24,345 nt of DNA from CAZCBN01 sp964496975 (lineage in GTDB: Bacteria; Planctomycetota; Phycisphaerae; Phycisphaerales; UBA1924): NCBI GenBank assembly GCA_964496975.1, contig CAZCBN010000044.1:1-24345 (forward strand). The letters run 5' to 3'. This document shows positions 8,801 to 15,238 of the stretch, piece after piece. The stretch's first letter is position 1. Each line of letters begins with the position of its first letter. Under the pieces are notes generated by a model that was given only the letters and a program-made list of their open reading frames with translations, did not search any database and was not told the DNA's origin. Made by a program: the position numbers and the translations under genes.

Positions 8801-8875
8801 AACCCCGGCACCGCCCACGCGTGCCGAACCACCGCGCGACCACCCCACAAACCGAACCACGGCGACGATCCACAT
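5840..8875 (-). CDS. Secreted beta-helix/PA14/FG-GAP/ASPIC mosaic protein
   Basis: About 1011 residues from ATG 8875 (a TTG at 8947 would lengthen it; ATG 8785 would leave just the signal peptide core). A hydrophobic segment ending VSGVASAQ is a likely signal peptide. Next comes a right-handed parallel beta-helix region (about residues 50-330) with short Asn/Ser/Gly-rich repeats such as CVIRNNNGAG. A PA14-like domain follows (SWEFRVGSDDGGGLAIDG). Then several FG-GAP/VCBS repeats carry Asp-rich loops such as WGDYDNDGDMDVFV and FDIDYDGDEDLVV, which bind calcium in related proteins. The C-terminus (WLRVRF... to LPGGRI) resembles the ASPIC/UnbV domain. No transmembrane anchor or recognisable sorting signal ends the protein. 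A role in adhesion or carbohydrate binding is plausible but not shown; no catalytic motif is evident. Confidence 0.85.
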   Translation of the reverse strand: MWIVAVVRFVGWSRGGSARVGGAGVGPWAVMVWLVLSLVSGVASAQTTYYVRTSGNNANDGLTPATAWRNVSTAAGRVVAGDTVYVGAGTYNGRVSPSASGTSTQRIRFVADLNGARTGDAGTVTLSGGAQNALLVTRTFITFEGFALTSTGTSAVSWSGSSGVLRACVVRNANSRGVEVSGNTGLSIERCVIRNNNGAGVFASNSRLTMTNCVVRNNSADGVQGSGLTSGSAIVNCSFSTNSGSGVELQSGALVVRNSIFVSHTGAGLERTGGTLTNTYNLYDGNTGGARVGVSAGTGEISGNPTFLGSDLALATTSIARNAGGDASSYTIEDFFGLSRVEGSATDIGAYEVLSAGPPAGVVLDGLRTEWIWMTSGTWPTLPSVDFSSPRFVSVEPRVNWPSGTAAFRSEVPANRFALRMRGTITIPTGGSWEFRVGSDDGGGLAIDGADVAVFPGQRGFAYTSGTVTLTAGAHAIEVKFYEQLQSQGLVVEYRMAGSGTWLPISGVLSLSGGTALRFGNSSGSSGVSAVTAASVAGLGGGLHAFDIDYDGDEDLVVGGDSSAVLENNGGGGFGASNTADRRGQMALLDVNLDGWIDLWGPATGGSTQETLYRNDTVPGLVQFAPVTTLALVSPSGNEASAAVDADRDGRCDIAMFSANGNWIGQNTTAFGVVELDEFGPADLTGFGEGLNGLNDAGDGGFVSSADTDNDGRLDVLYHHDGGRLFLGRDDGAFEATTAPAIYTTADGEAGSAWGDYDNDGDMDVFVADPRSGVRGPLLRNEGDGTFTDVGLAAGVSDTSSQRGAAWGDYDHDGWLDLYVTSAEDGGNVLYRNLGDGTFAVETSIASVSGESLDAVFFDADVDGDLDLAVSRVGAPLILLTNGTDDDRWLRVRFIGAGDGRTNTAGVGVAVELWDEANETRLARREIGTARGYGGTTPLWAHFGGVDPTTTYTLRFVLPGGRIDKEEVVPATVTSLVGARLLTQTFTYDEVSRRRGVRVVQWDEQSPHDER

Positions 8876-8974
8876 GAAGCCGCTATCGGCCGCGCCCGCA
8901 TCCGCCCCGCGCCTCGCCCGGCTCCGCCGCCCGCACAATCGGAACAACCCGCGCAGACCGCGCGCCCGCGGGCC

Positions 8975-10993
8975 TCACCCGCCGCGCAAACTCTGCGAGA
9001 TCCCCACCTCCTGCAGCCGCACGCTCCCCCGGTCAAGCTCGTCCTTCGCCGCGTGCAGCGAGTTCGGGTCCACCGACCGCCAGTCGGCCTCCGCCGCGTC
9101 GCACATCGCGACGAGCCGCGCAACCTTCGCCTCAAGGTCGGCCCGGTACGCCGCATCGAGCATCGCCCCGTGCTTCGACAGGCCGTCGCGGATCCACTTC
9201 ACGTCCATCCGCCCGTTCGTCACAAGGTCCACCACGCGGTGCCGCGTCATGTCCTCGCGGGCGTGCGCATAACTCTCGGCCTCCATGCGGTCCACCTCGT
9301 CCGCCGTCAGGCCGTGGTTGGGGATCACCTGCAACTCGGCCCGCTTCCCGCTGCGCCGCTCGTGCGCGCTCACACGCAGCACCCCGTTGGCGTCCACCAA
9401 AAACTCCACCTCCACCTGCGGCACACCCGCCGGCATCGGCGGCAGCCCCTTCAGATGAAACTCGCCCAAGCTCCGGCAGTCGGCCGCCATCTCCCGCTCG
9501 CCCTGCACCACGTTCAGCTTGATGCTCACCTGCCCGTCCACGCTGGTGGAGAACATCTCGGTCGCGCGCGCCGGCACCGCGCTGTTCCGCGGGATCAGTT
9601 TCGCCGCCGCGCCCCCGCGCGTCTCGATCCCCAGGCTCAGCGGCACCACGTCCAGCAGCAGCGCCCCGCGCTGGTCCTCGGCCCCGCCGCGCAAGATCGA
9701 CGCCTGCACCGCCGCCCCCAGCGCCACCACCAGGTCGGGGTCAAGCGCCGTGTACGGCTTCACGCCGAACACCTGCTCCACCCGCGCGCGCACGCACGGG
9801 ATGCGCGTGCTGCCGCCCACGAGCACCACCGTGTCGATCTCGGCCCCCCCCGGCTGCTTCGCAGCGTCCCGCCGCGCGCGCTCGCACGCCGCGACCGTCC
9901 GCTGCACCCACGGCGCGATCAGCGCCTCAAGCTCCGCGCGCGTCACCGCCCGCTCGTACACGCGCCCGCCGCCCAGGTCGATGCGCACCGCGGCGCTCTC
10001 CGCGTCGCTCAGCCGGTGCTTGACGGCCCGCGCAAAGTTCACCAGCGCCTTCATCATGCTCTTGGGTAGGTCGGCTCTCCGAGCCGACTCGGGGTCCTGG
10101 GGTAGGCCGGCTCTCCGAGCCGACCCTCCGCGCTCTTCTCCCTCTCCCGGCCCTCTTGCTCCGACATCCCCCATCTCCCGCAAGAACAGCTCGACTAGCA
10201 GGTGGTCCACGTCGTCCCCGCCCAGGTGCGTGTCCCCCGCCGTCGCGAGCACCTGGAAGAAGTCGACGCCCCCCTCCCCCTCCGCCGGCGTCAGCCGCAG
10301 GATGGAGATGTCAAAGGTGCCCCCGCCCAGGTCGTACACCGCGACCGTGCGCGCGCCCGCGTTGCGTGCCGCGTCGCGCGGCAGGCCGAGCCCGTAGGCG
10401 AGCGCCGCCGCCGTCGGCTCATTCACGATGCGCACCACCTCCAGCCCCGCGATGCGGCCCGCGTCGCGCGTCGCCTGACGCTGCGCATCGTCGAAGTACG
10501 CCGGCACGGTGACGACCGCCTTGCGCACCGGCACGCCCAGCACCGCCTCGGCCCGTGCGCGCAGCTCGGTCAAGATCGCCGCGCTCACCTCCTGCGGGCT
10601 CAGCACCAGCGGCCCGCGATCGGACCACACCGGCAGCGCCACGCGCGCGGTGTCGTGCGCCCCCTCAACCACGGCGTAACTCAGATAGCCCGCGTCCGCC
10701 GCCGCGTCGCGCACGCTCCGGCCCATCAGGCGCTTCACGCTCGACACGGTGGTTCGCGGGAACTCGACCGCGGCGTCCGCCGCCGCGGTGCCCACGACGC
10801 GCCGCACGCCGCCCACGCCGTCATCCTCGTAGCGCACCACGCTGGGCACGAGCGCCGACGCGCCGGCCGGCGCGAGCACCCGGGGCCCGCGCGCATCGGC
10901 GATCGCCACCAGGCTGTTCGTGGTGCCCAGGTCGATGCCAACGACCACGCCCGCGTCGCCCGCTGCCATGCTCTGCGTCGTGCCGTCCGTCAT
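8975..10993 (-). CDS. hscA: HscA-type Hsp70 chaperone
   Basis: A 672-residue Hsp70. The ATPase domain has VGIDLGTTNSLVA (about residues 18-30), the VYDLGGGTFDISIL phosphate loop near 219 and VLVGGSTRIP. The substrate-binding domain begins near LLLDVVPLSLGIETRGG, and a shortened helical lid ends the protein. Several stretches match HscA rather than DnaK: SSVKRLMGRS, FDDAQRQATRDAGRIAGL and QGEREMAADCRSL. HscA works with HscB on the IscU iron-sulfur scaffold. No iscS, iscU or hscB gene is in this window, so the partner is not shown. Residues 276-312 are an insertion absent from E. coli HscA, encoded by two palindromic repeat copies. The C-terminus lacks the EEVD-like tail of other Hsp70s. It lies between a lipoprotein gene and the large secreted-protein gene on the same strand. 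Confidence 0.88.
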   Translation of the reverse strand: MTDGTTQSMAAGDAGVVVGIDLGTTNSLVAIADARGPRVLAPAGASALVPSVVRYEDDGVGGVRRVVGTAAADAAVEFPRTTVSSVKRLMGRSVRDAAADAGYLSYAVVEGAHDTARVALPVWSDRGPLVLSPQEVSAAILTELRARAEAVLGVPVRKAVVTVPAYFDDAQRQATRDAGRIAGLEVVRIVNEPTAAALAYGLGLPRDAARNAGARTVAVYDLGGGTFDISILRLTPAEGEGGVDFFQVLATAGDTHLGGDDVDHLLVELFLREMGDVGARGPGEGEERGGSARRAGLPQDPESARRADLPKSMMKALVNFARAVKHRLSDAESAAVRIDLGGGRVYERAVTRAELEALIAPWVQRTVAACERARRDAAKQPGGAEIDTVVLVGGSTRIPCVRARVEQVFGVKPYTALDPDLVVALGAAVQASILRGGAEDQRGALLLDVVPLSLGIETRGGAAAKLIPRNSAVPARATEMFSTSVDGQVSIKLNVVQGEREMAADCRSLGEFHLKGLPPMPAGVPQVEVEFLVDANGVLRVSAHERRSGKRAELQVIPNHGLTADEVDRMEAESYAHAREDMTRHRVVDLVTNGRMDVKWIRDGLSKHGAMLDAAYRADLEAKVARLVAMCDAAEADWRSVDPNSLHAAKDELDRGSVRLQEVGISQSLRGG
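10063..10132. repeat. Two palindromic repeat copies inside hscA
   Basis: Two ~35-bp units start with TGGGTAGG and TGGGGTAGG and contain a hairpin. Copy 1 (10070-10088) is GTCGGCTC-TCC-GAGCCGAC, an 8-bp perfect stem with a 3-base loop. Copy 2 (10105-10125) has 9-base arms with one C/T difference. On the minus strand they encode SARRAGLPQDPE and SARRADLPKS, keeping the Hsp70 frame open. The shape resembles REP-type dispersed elements. Confidence 0.8.
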
Positions 10994-11101
10994 GCCGCAA
11001 CGCTACGCGGCCGAGCGGCGGGCATCAGACGCCGGCCCGGCTTCATGCCCGCCGCGTCACGCACGACGGCCTCGTCGCCGCGGTTCGGCTCACTGGTTCG
11101 G

Positions 11102-11140
11102 CGAACTCGTTCAGCGAACTCGTTCAGCCCACTCGTTCAG
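11102..11140. repeat. 13-bp tandem repeat, three units
   Basis: Units CGAACTCGTTCAG (11102), CGAACTCGTTCAG (11115) and CCCACTCGTTCAG (11128). A looser related string, GGTTCGGCTCACTGGTTCGG, precedes them. The last unit supplies the stop codon of the lipoprotein gene; the others lie between it and hscA. Confidence 0.75.
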
Positions 11141-11703
11141 CGCAGCCACGTCAGCCGCGCCAGCTCCACCACCAGCGGCCGCAGCGCCGCCGACGCGGGG
11201 TCGGCGTCGTCCTCGATGCGGGCCGTCACGCCCAAATGCCGCCCGTCCAGCGAGAACGACGCAACGGCGAACGCCTCCTCCGTCGGCGGCGACACCGCCT
11301 CGGCCGCCCGCTGAAAGCCCGGCGCGTTCACCGTCAGCAGCCCCTGCTGCGCCGCGAGCGCGTAGAGCGCATCGCGCTCCGGCTCGCTCAGCCAGCGCAC
11401 GCCTCCGGGGAAGCCCGGCTCCCGCACGCCCGGGCCAAAGTCGGCCCGCAGCGTGCCGTCAACCTCAAGGACGTACCGCGCGGGCCGCGCGTACGGCGCG
11501 AGGCCGACCCAGGGGTCCGGGTTCTCCACCGTCACCAGCCCCGGCCGCGGGGTGACGGTGACCGCGAGCGCAAAGTCCTCGGGCCGCGAGGCGGGCGCGT
11601 GCGTGAGGGGCGCGCGGCAGCCGGCGAGCAAGCACGCCGCGAGGGGGACAGCGGCAGCCGCGGTCCACGACCGGACAAACTGGGTGGACGTCCACACGGT
11701 CAC
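11137..11703 (-). CDS. Putative lipoprotein of unknown function
   Basis: A 188-residue protein from a GTG start. The N-terminus is a lipoprotein signal: an Arg at residue 11, a hydrophobic Ala/Leu stretch, then the lipobox LAGC with Cys29 as the lipidated residue. The mature ~160 residues contain no motif I recognise. They include several short beta-like segments (YVLEVDGTLRADFG, AVASFSLDGRHLGVTARI). Similar layouts occur in small envelope lipoproteins of unknown role. A second in-frame GTG two codons later is an equally good start. It lies upstream of hscA on the same strand with 143 bases between them, so co-transcription is possible. Confidence 0.75.
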   Translation of the reverse strand: MTVWTSTQFVRSWTAAAAVPLAACLLAGCRAPLTHAPASRPEDFALAVTVTPRPGLVTVENPDPWVGLAPYARPARYVLEVDGTLRADFGPGVREPGFPGGVRWLSEPERDALYALAAQQGLLTVNAPGFQRAAEAVSPPTEEAFAVASFSLDGRHLGVTARIEDDADPASAALRPLVVELARLTWLR

Positions 11704-11775
11704 TTCGCCCCAACTGTCACCGGTGCGTTACGGATCCGCGTCGCGCGGCGGCCCGTTCACCCGGCCGCTTGCCGT

Positions 11776-11970
11776 TCACCCCGCCACGTTCTGAATGATG
11801 CGCGAAAGCACACCGCGGTTGACGGCCTGCTGGTGCTGGGCCATGGCCGCTTCTTGGACCGCCGCGATGCTCTTGACCGTCCGAAGGTACTGCTCAACGG
11901 TCTTGGTCGCCTGAATGGCCGACGTCTTGGCTTCCGTGGCTCGCTTGGACATCTTCCGCATTCCGCTCAT
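11776..11970 (-). CDS. Small helical protein of unknown function
   Basis: A 64-residue protein from ATG 11970, with GGGAGG five bases upstream. Its composition (Ala, Gln, Lys, Thr, Val; few Gly or Pro) and heptad-like spacing suggest one or two amphipathic helices. The frame extends upstream to 12384, but that part is Arg-rich and antisense-like. The first 77 bases overlap, in another frame, the 3' end of the preceding membrane-protein gene, suggesting translational coupling. No family is recognised. A role as a partner or regulator of the membrane protein is inference from position only. Confidence 0.65.
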   Translation of the reverse strand: MSGMRKMSKRATEAKTSAIQATKTVEQYLRTVKSIAAVQEAAMAQHQQAVNRGVLSRIIQNVAG

Positions 11971-12739
11971 ATCGGCCTCCCGTCCCCACAATATACGCAG
12001 ACGCCGCCAGAACAATCCCCAAAAACGCGAGGCCGAGCGCCGAAATCCCGATATCGATCCGTTGCCCGACGCGTCGGTTCGCTCGGCACAACGCGTTATA
12101 CGCCACGCGGAGCGTCTCGATGCGGGCCTCAATCGCCGACGCCTCGTCGACCTGGGCCAAGGCCCGAACGACGTCGCTTGGAAGCATGAAGAACCGGCTG
12201 GCTCGCCGTGACTCATTCGAGGGGCGACCGGTCCCCAGCCCCGACTCTTTCTCGGCAACCCTCGGATCGCGAGGGTCCCAACCGAGTTGCGGCAGGCCCC
12301 GGTACAGGCCTGTCGCTCGGGCCCACGCACGCAGCGACGCCCAAGCCCCCTGCTTCGGTCGCCGGGATAGCCATGCCCGCACATTCGAGTTCTCGGTGAA
12401 AAGAAAGTAAACGCCGACGACGGTGAGGCCCATCGCCGTCAACAGGCAACTCCGCGCGGTCCACGCGGTCAGCGGCCCCATGGCGGGGATCTCATTCGGC
12501 GCGACGGAGAACTGAACTCGAAAGAGTCCCAAGCCCGCCAAGACGGCCAGAATCGTCGCGTAGAGCTTTCGCTTCTCGGTCAGCGATCTCGCGTGGTCCA
12601 CCGCGTCGTCCCATGCTTGCTGACACTGCGACAGCGCATGGCTGATGCTACGGGTGTCCGACCTCTGCTCGTCCGGCCGTTTCAGCCCGAGCGCTCGTGG
12701 GAGAGCCCGATCCGGCTTGCTCCAGCGCACTCGCGTCAA
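11894..12739 (-). CDS. Three-helix membrane protein of unknown function
   Basis: A 281-residue protein from a TTG at 12739, chosen because GGGGAGGGGG lies just upstream; a GTG at 12811 would add 24 Arg/Gly-rich residues. The order is: a soluble helical N-terminus (HALSQCQQAWDDAVDHARSL), two transmembrane helices (about residues 60-77 and 97-114), a cytoplasmic-type middle region of ~110 residues, an amphipathic helix (ASAIEARIETLRVAYNALCR), a third transmembrane helix (about 230-252) and a short polar tail. Two helices, a soluble region and a final helix also occur in some membrane effectors of defence systems, but I see no diagnostic motif, so function is unknown. It is visibly less GC-rich than its neighbours, which may reflect transfer. 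Confidence 0.65.
   Translation of the reverse strand: MTRVRWSKPDRALPRALGLKRPDEQRSDTRSISHALSQCQQAWDDAVDHARSLTEKRKLYATILAVLAGLGLFRVQFSVAPNEIPAMGPLTAWTARSCLLTAMGLTVVGVYFLFTENSNVRAWLSRRPKQGAWASLRAWARATGLYRGLPQLGWDPRDPRVAEKESGLGTGRPSNESRRASRFFMLPSDVVRALAQVDEASAIEARIETLRVAYNALCRANRRVGQRIDIGISALGLAFLGIVLAASAYIVGTGGRYERNAEDVQASHGSQDVGHSGDQDR
11976..11981 (-). promoter_or_regulatory. Ribosome binding site of the 64-residue protein
   Basis: GGGAGG on the minus strand, five bases from the ATG at 11970 and inside the 3' end of the upstream gene. It is one of the best ribosome binding sites in the window and supports the small overlapping gene. Confidence 0.7.
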
Positions 12740-12747
12740 TCCCGCCC

Positions 12748-12752
12748 CCTCC
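12748..12752 (-). promoter_or_regulatory. Ribosome binding site of the three-helix protein
   Basis: GGAGG on the minus strand inside a purine run, eight bases before the TTG at 12739. It supports that TTG as start over the GTG at 12811. Confidence 0.5.
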
Positions 12753-12845
12753 CCGGCACCCGCGCGGATCGCGTCGCCTCGACGGCGGCAGCGTACCGGG
12801 CCGGGCCCCACCCGGCCGCGCCCGGTTTCCTAACCTTCCCTCCCC

Positions 12846-14972
12846 ATGAACATCTCCCTCCGCTGGCTCAACTCGTACCTCCTGCCCGCTGACCTCTCGG
12901 CTGATGAGGCGGAGGACGTGCTCACCCATGCCGGGTTCCCGATCGAGAGCCGTACGGCGACGCCCGACGGCGACACCGTGCTCGATGTCGAGGTCACCAG
13001 CAACCGCCCCGACGTGCTCTCGCACGTCGGCTGCGCCCGTGAGATCGCCGCGAGCCCGCGGGCCCGCTCGGCCCGCACGCTCGTCCCGCCGGCGTTCGCC
13101 GAGGCCGCCTCCGCCGGCGGCGCCCCGGGCCCGCTCGCGCTCGACAACCGTGTGTCGGCGCTCTGCCCGCTCTTCACGGCCCGGGTCTTCACCGGGTGCC
13201 GCGTGGGGCCCAGCCCGGCGTGGCTGGTTCGGGCGATCGAGGCCGTGGGGCAGCGGTCCATCAACAACGTGGTGGACATCACCAACTTCGTGACGCTCGA
13301 GCTCGGCAACCCCTGCCACGTCTTTGACCTCGCGCGGCTCGCCGGCCCGCGGCTCGTCGTGCGCCACGCGGCGGAGGGGGAAAAGCTCCGCACGCTGGAC
13401 GGCAAGGACCGGACGCTGAAGGCCGCTGATCTGGTCGTGGCCGACGCGGAGCGGGCGCAGTCGCTCGCCGGCGTCATCGGCGGGGCCGACAGCGAGGTGA
13501 CCGAGCGCACCACCGACGTGGTGCTGGAGATGGCGACCTGGGACCCCGTCACCGTGCGCACGCAGGCCCGGCGCCTCGCGATCACCACGCACGCGGGGTA
13601 TCTCTTCCAGCGGCGGGTCCACCCGCGGACGATCGACCTCGCCGCGCGCCGTGCGGCGGCGTTGATCGCGGAGCTGACCGGGGGCCGCGTGGCGGGGGGC
13701 GTGCTGAGCGCCGGGGCGGCGCCGCCGCCGACGCGCGTCGTCGAGATGCGCACGAGCCGGGCCCGGCTTGTGCTGGGGATCGAGACGCCGGTGGGGGACA
13801 TCATCCGCATGTTCCGTGCGCTCGAGATCGGCGTGTCGCAGGCCGACGAGAACACGCTGCGGTGCGAGATCCCCCCGCACCGCGACGCGGACCTGACGCG
13901 CGAGATCGACCTCATCGAAGAGGTGGCGCGCGTGGGCGGGTACGACCGCGTGCCGGTGGCCGACAAACTGCCCGTCACCGTGCGCGCGGCCCAGCCGCAC
14001 CGGCGGGCGCTGGGCGAGGTGGGCCGCGTGCTCACCGGCCTGGGCTTCCACGAGACGGTGACCTTCAGCTTCACGAGCCCCAAGCGGGCCGACGCGTTCG
14101 TGCCGACGGGCCTTGCGCGCGTGGACGTGGACGATGCCCGGCGGGGCGAGGAGCCCACGCTGCGGCCCAGCGTGCTCGCGGGCCTGCTCGGCTGCCGCAG
14201 GGCGAACGAGGACGCCCGCTCGGCGCCCGCGGGGGGCGTGCGGCTTTATGAGATCGCCGCGGCGTTTGCGCAGCGCGAGCCGCGGCAATCGGTCGAGCGG
14301 CAGACGCTCGCCCTGCTCGCCGACGTGCCGGGGGCGGAGGGCGCGGCGAAGCGCACGCACGACGATCGGCAGCAGGGCCTGCGCATCGTCCGCGGCGCGG
14401 TGGACGCGCTCGTGCGCGCGATGCACGGCCCTACGGCCGAGGTGCGGGTGGAGCCGGCGGGCCCGGCCCACCCGGTGCCGTCGGCGGCGTGGGACGCGGC
14501 GGCGACGGGGCTGCTGAGCCTGCGGGCGTCGCGCGGGGCGGAGCCGGAGGTGCTCGGGGTGTTTGGGATGCTGACGCCGGCGACACTGGCGGCCTTCGGG
14601 CTCGACACGCCGGTGGTGGCGGCGGAGCTGGACGTGGCGGCGCTCGTGCGCGGGTTCCCGCCGCGGTCGCTTGCGCACGAGTTGCCGAGCTTCCCGGCGA
14701 TTGAGCGCGACCTGTCGCTGGTGGTGGAGGAGGGGGGGCGGTGGGCGGATCTGGAGGGTGCGGTGGGGGGGCTGTCGCTGGCGGGGCTTGAGGCGGTGTC
14801 GTACGTGGGGGTGTACCGGGGCAAGCCTCTGGCGGCGGGGAAGAAGTCGGTGACGGTGCGTCTTCGGTTCCGGGATCTGGGGCGCACACTTCGGCACGAC
14901 GAGGTGGATCCGCAGGTCTCGATGGTGGTGGGGGAGGCGAGGAAGCGCTTTCAGGCGGAGCTGCGGGCGTAG
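12846..14972 (+). CDS. pheT: Phenylalanyl-tRNA synthetase beta subunit, short form
   Basis: A 708-residue protein that with PheS charges tRNA-Phe in the cytoplasm. It starts MNISLRWLNSYL as in the family. TSNRPDVLSHVGCAREIAA then follows at residue ~51, whereas typical bacterial PheT carries a ~110-residue OB-fold tRNA-binding domain before this point; that domain is absent. The B3/B4 editing region has SINNVVDITNFV and GNPCHVFDL, and LAGVIGGADSEV is present. The B5 region has DLTREIDLIEEVARVGGYD, followed by the catalytic-like core. The C-terminus is an anticodon-binding FDX-ACB domain (ELPSFPAIERDLSLVV to LGRTLRHDEVD). There is no clear ribosome binding site before the ATG. pheS is not adjacent, unlike in many bacteria. 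Confidence 0.95.
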   Translation: MNISLRWLNSYLLPADLSADEAEDVLTHAGFPIESRTATPDGDTVLDVEVTSNRPDVLSHVGCAREIAASPRARSARTLVPPAFAEAASAGGAPGPLALDNRVSALCPLFTARVFTGCRVGPSPAWLVRAIEAVGQRSINNVVDITNFVTLELGNPCHVFDLARLAGPRLVVRHAAEGEKLRTLDGKDRTLKAADLVVADAERAQSLAGVIGGADSEVTERTTDVVLEMATWDPVTVRTQARRLAITTHAGYLFQRRVHPRTIDLAARRAAALIAELTGGRVAGGVLSAGAAPPPTRVVEMRTSRARLVLGIETPVGDIIRMFRALEIGVSQADENTLRCEIPPHRDADLTREIDLIEEVARVGGYDRVPVADKLPVTVRAAQPHRRALGEVGRVLTGLGFHETVTFSFTSPKRADAFVPTGLARVDVDDARRGEEPTLRPSVLAGLLGCRRANEDARSAPAGGVRLYEIAAAFAQREPRQSVERQTLALLADVPGAEGAAKRTHDDRQQGLRIVRGAVDALVRAMHGPTAEVRVEPAGPAHPVPSAAWDAAATGLLSLRASRGAEPEVLGVFGMLTPATLAAFGLDTPVVAAELDVAALVRGFPPRSLAHELPSFPAIERDLSLVVEEGGRWADLEGAVGGLSLAGLEAVSYVGVYRGKPLAAGKKSVTVRLRFRDLGRTLRHDEVDPQVSMVVGEARKRFQAELRA

Positions 14973-15238
14973 GTGTTCGGCCGTCGGACTATGCAAGAAT
15001 ATGCGGATCGGGCGGTAGATTTCGCGTAGAACGCGGGGTCTGGCCGTGTTTTTATACATTGACTTGTTTGTTTGTGCGTAGCCTTGGACGGGCGCGGCGT
15101 GGGTTCCTACGGTTCGCCGGGTTTTTGGGAGCCGCCGCGGGCCCGCCGGGTGTGTGGGTGCTGCGGTCGGCCACGAGGCGCACGGCGCCCGCACGCCGCA
15201 GGTCGGCGGGGCGCACGAACTCAGCAGGGAGGTCCGCG
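14973..15238 (+). other. pheT-ilvE intergenic region
   Basis: These 266 bases include an AT-rich island (about 15046-15075, with TATACA followed by TTGACTTG), striking in such GC-rich DNA, which could be part of an ilvE promoter. I cannot place a convincing -35/-10 pair. The frame open through it joins ilvE but looks noncoding. No tRNA, attenuator or riboswitch fold is evident by eye. Confidence 0.35.
15227..15232 (+). promoter_or_regulatory. Ribosome binding site of ilvE
   Basis: GGGAGG six bases before the ATG at 15239. It fixes the ilvE start against a frame open from 15059. Confidence 0.75.

Noticed and set aside
15053..15064. TATACA/TTGACT as an ilvE promoter
   Set aside because: The two hexamers are in the wrong order for one promoter and no matching partner at 16-18 bases was found for either.
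12648..15194. Minus-strand 848-codon frame
   Set aside because: It is antisense to pheT and Arg/Pro/His-rich, as expected from GC-rich codon bias.
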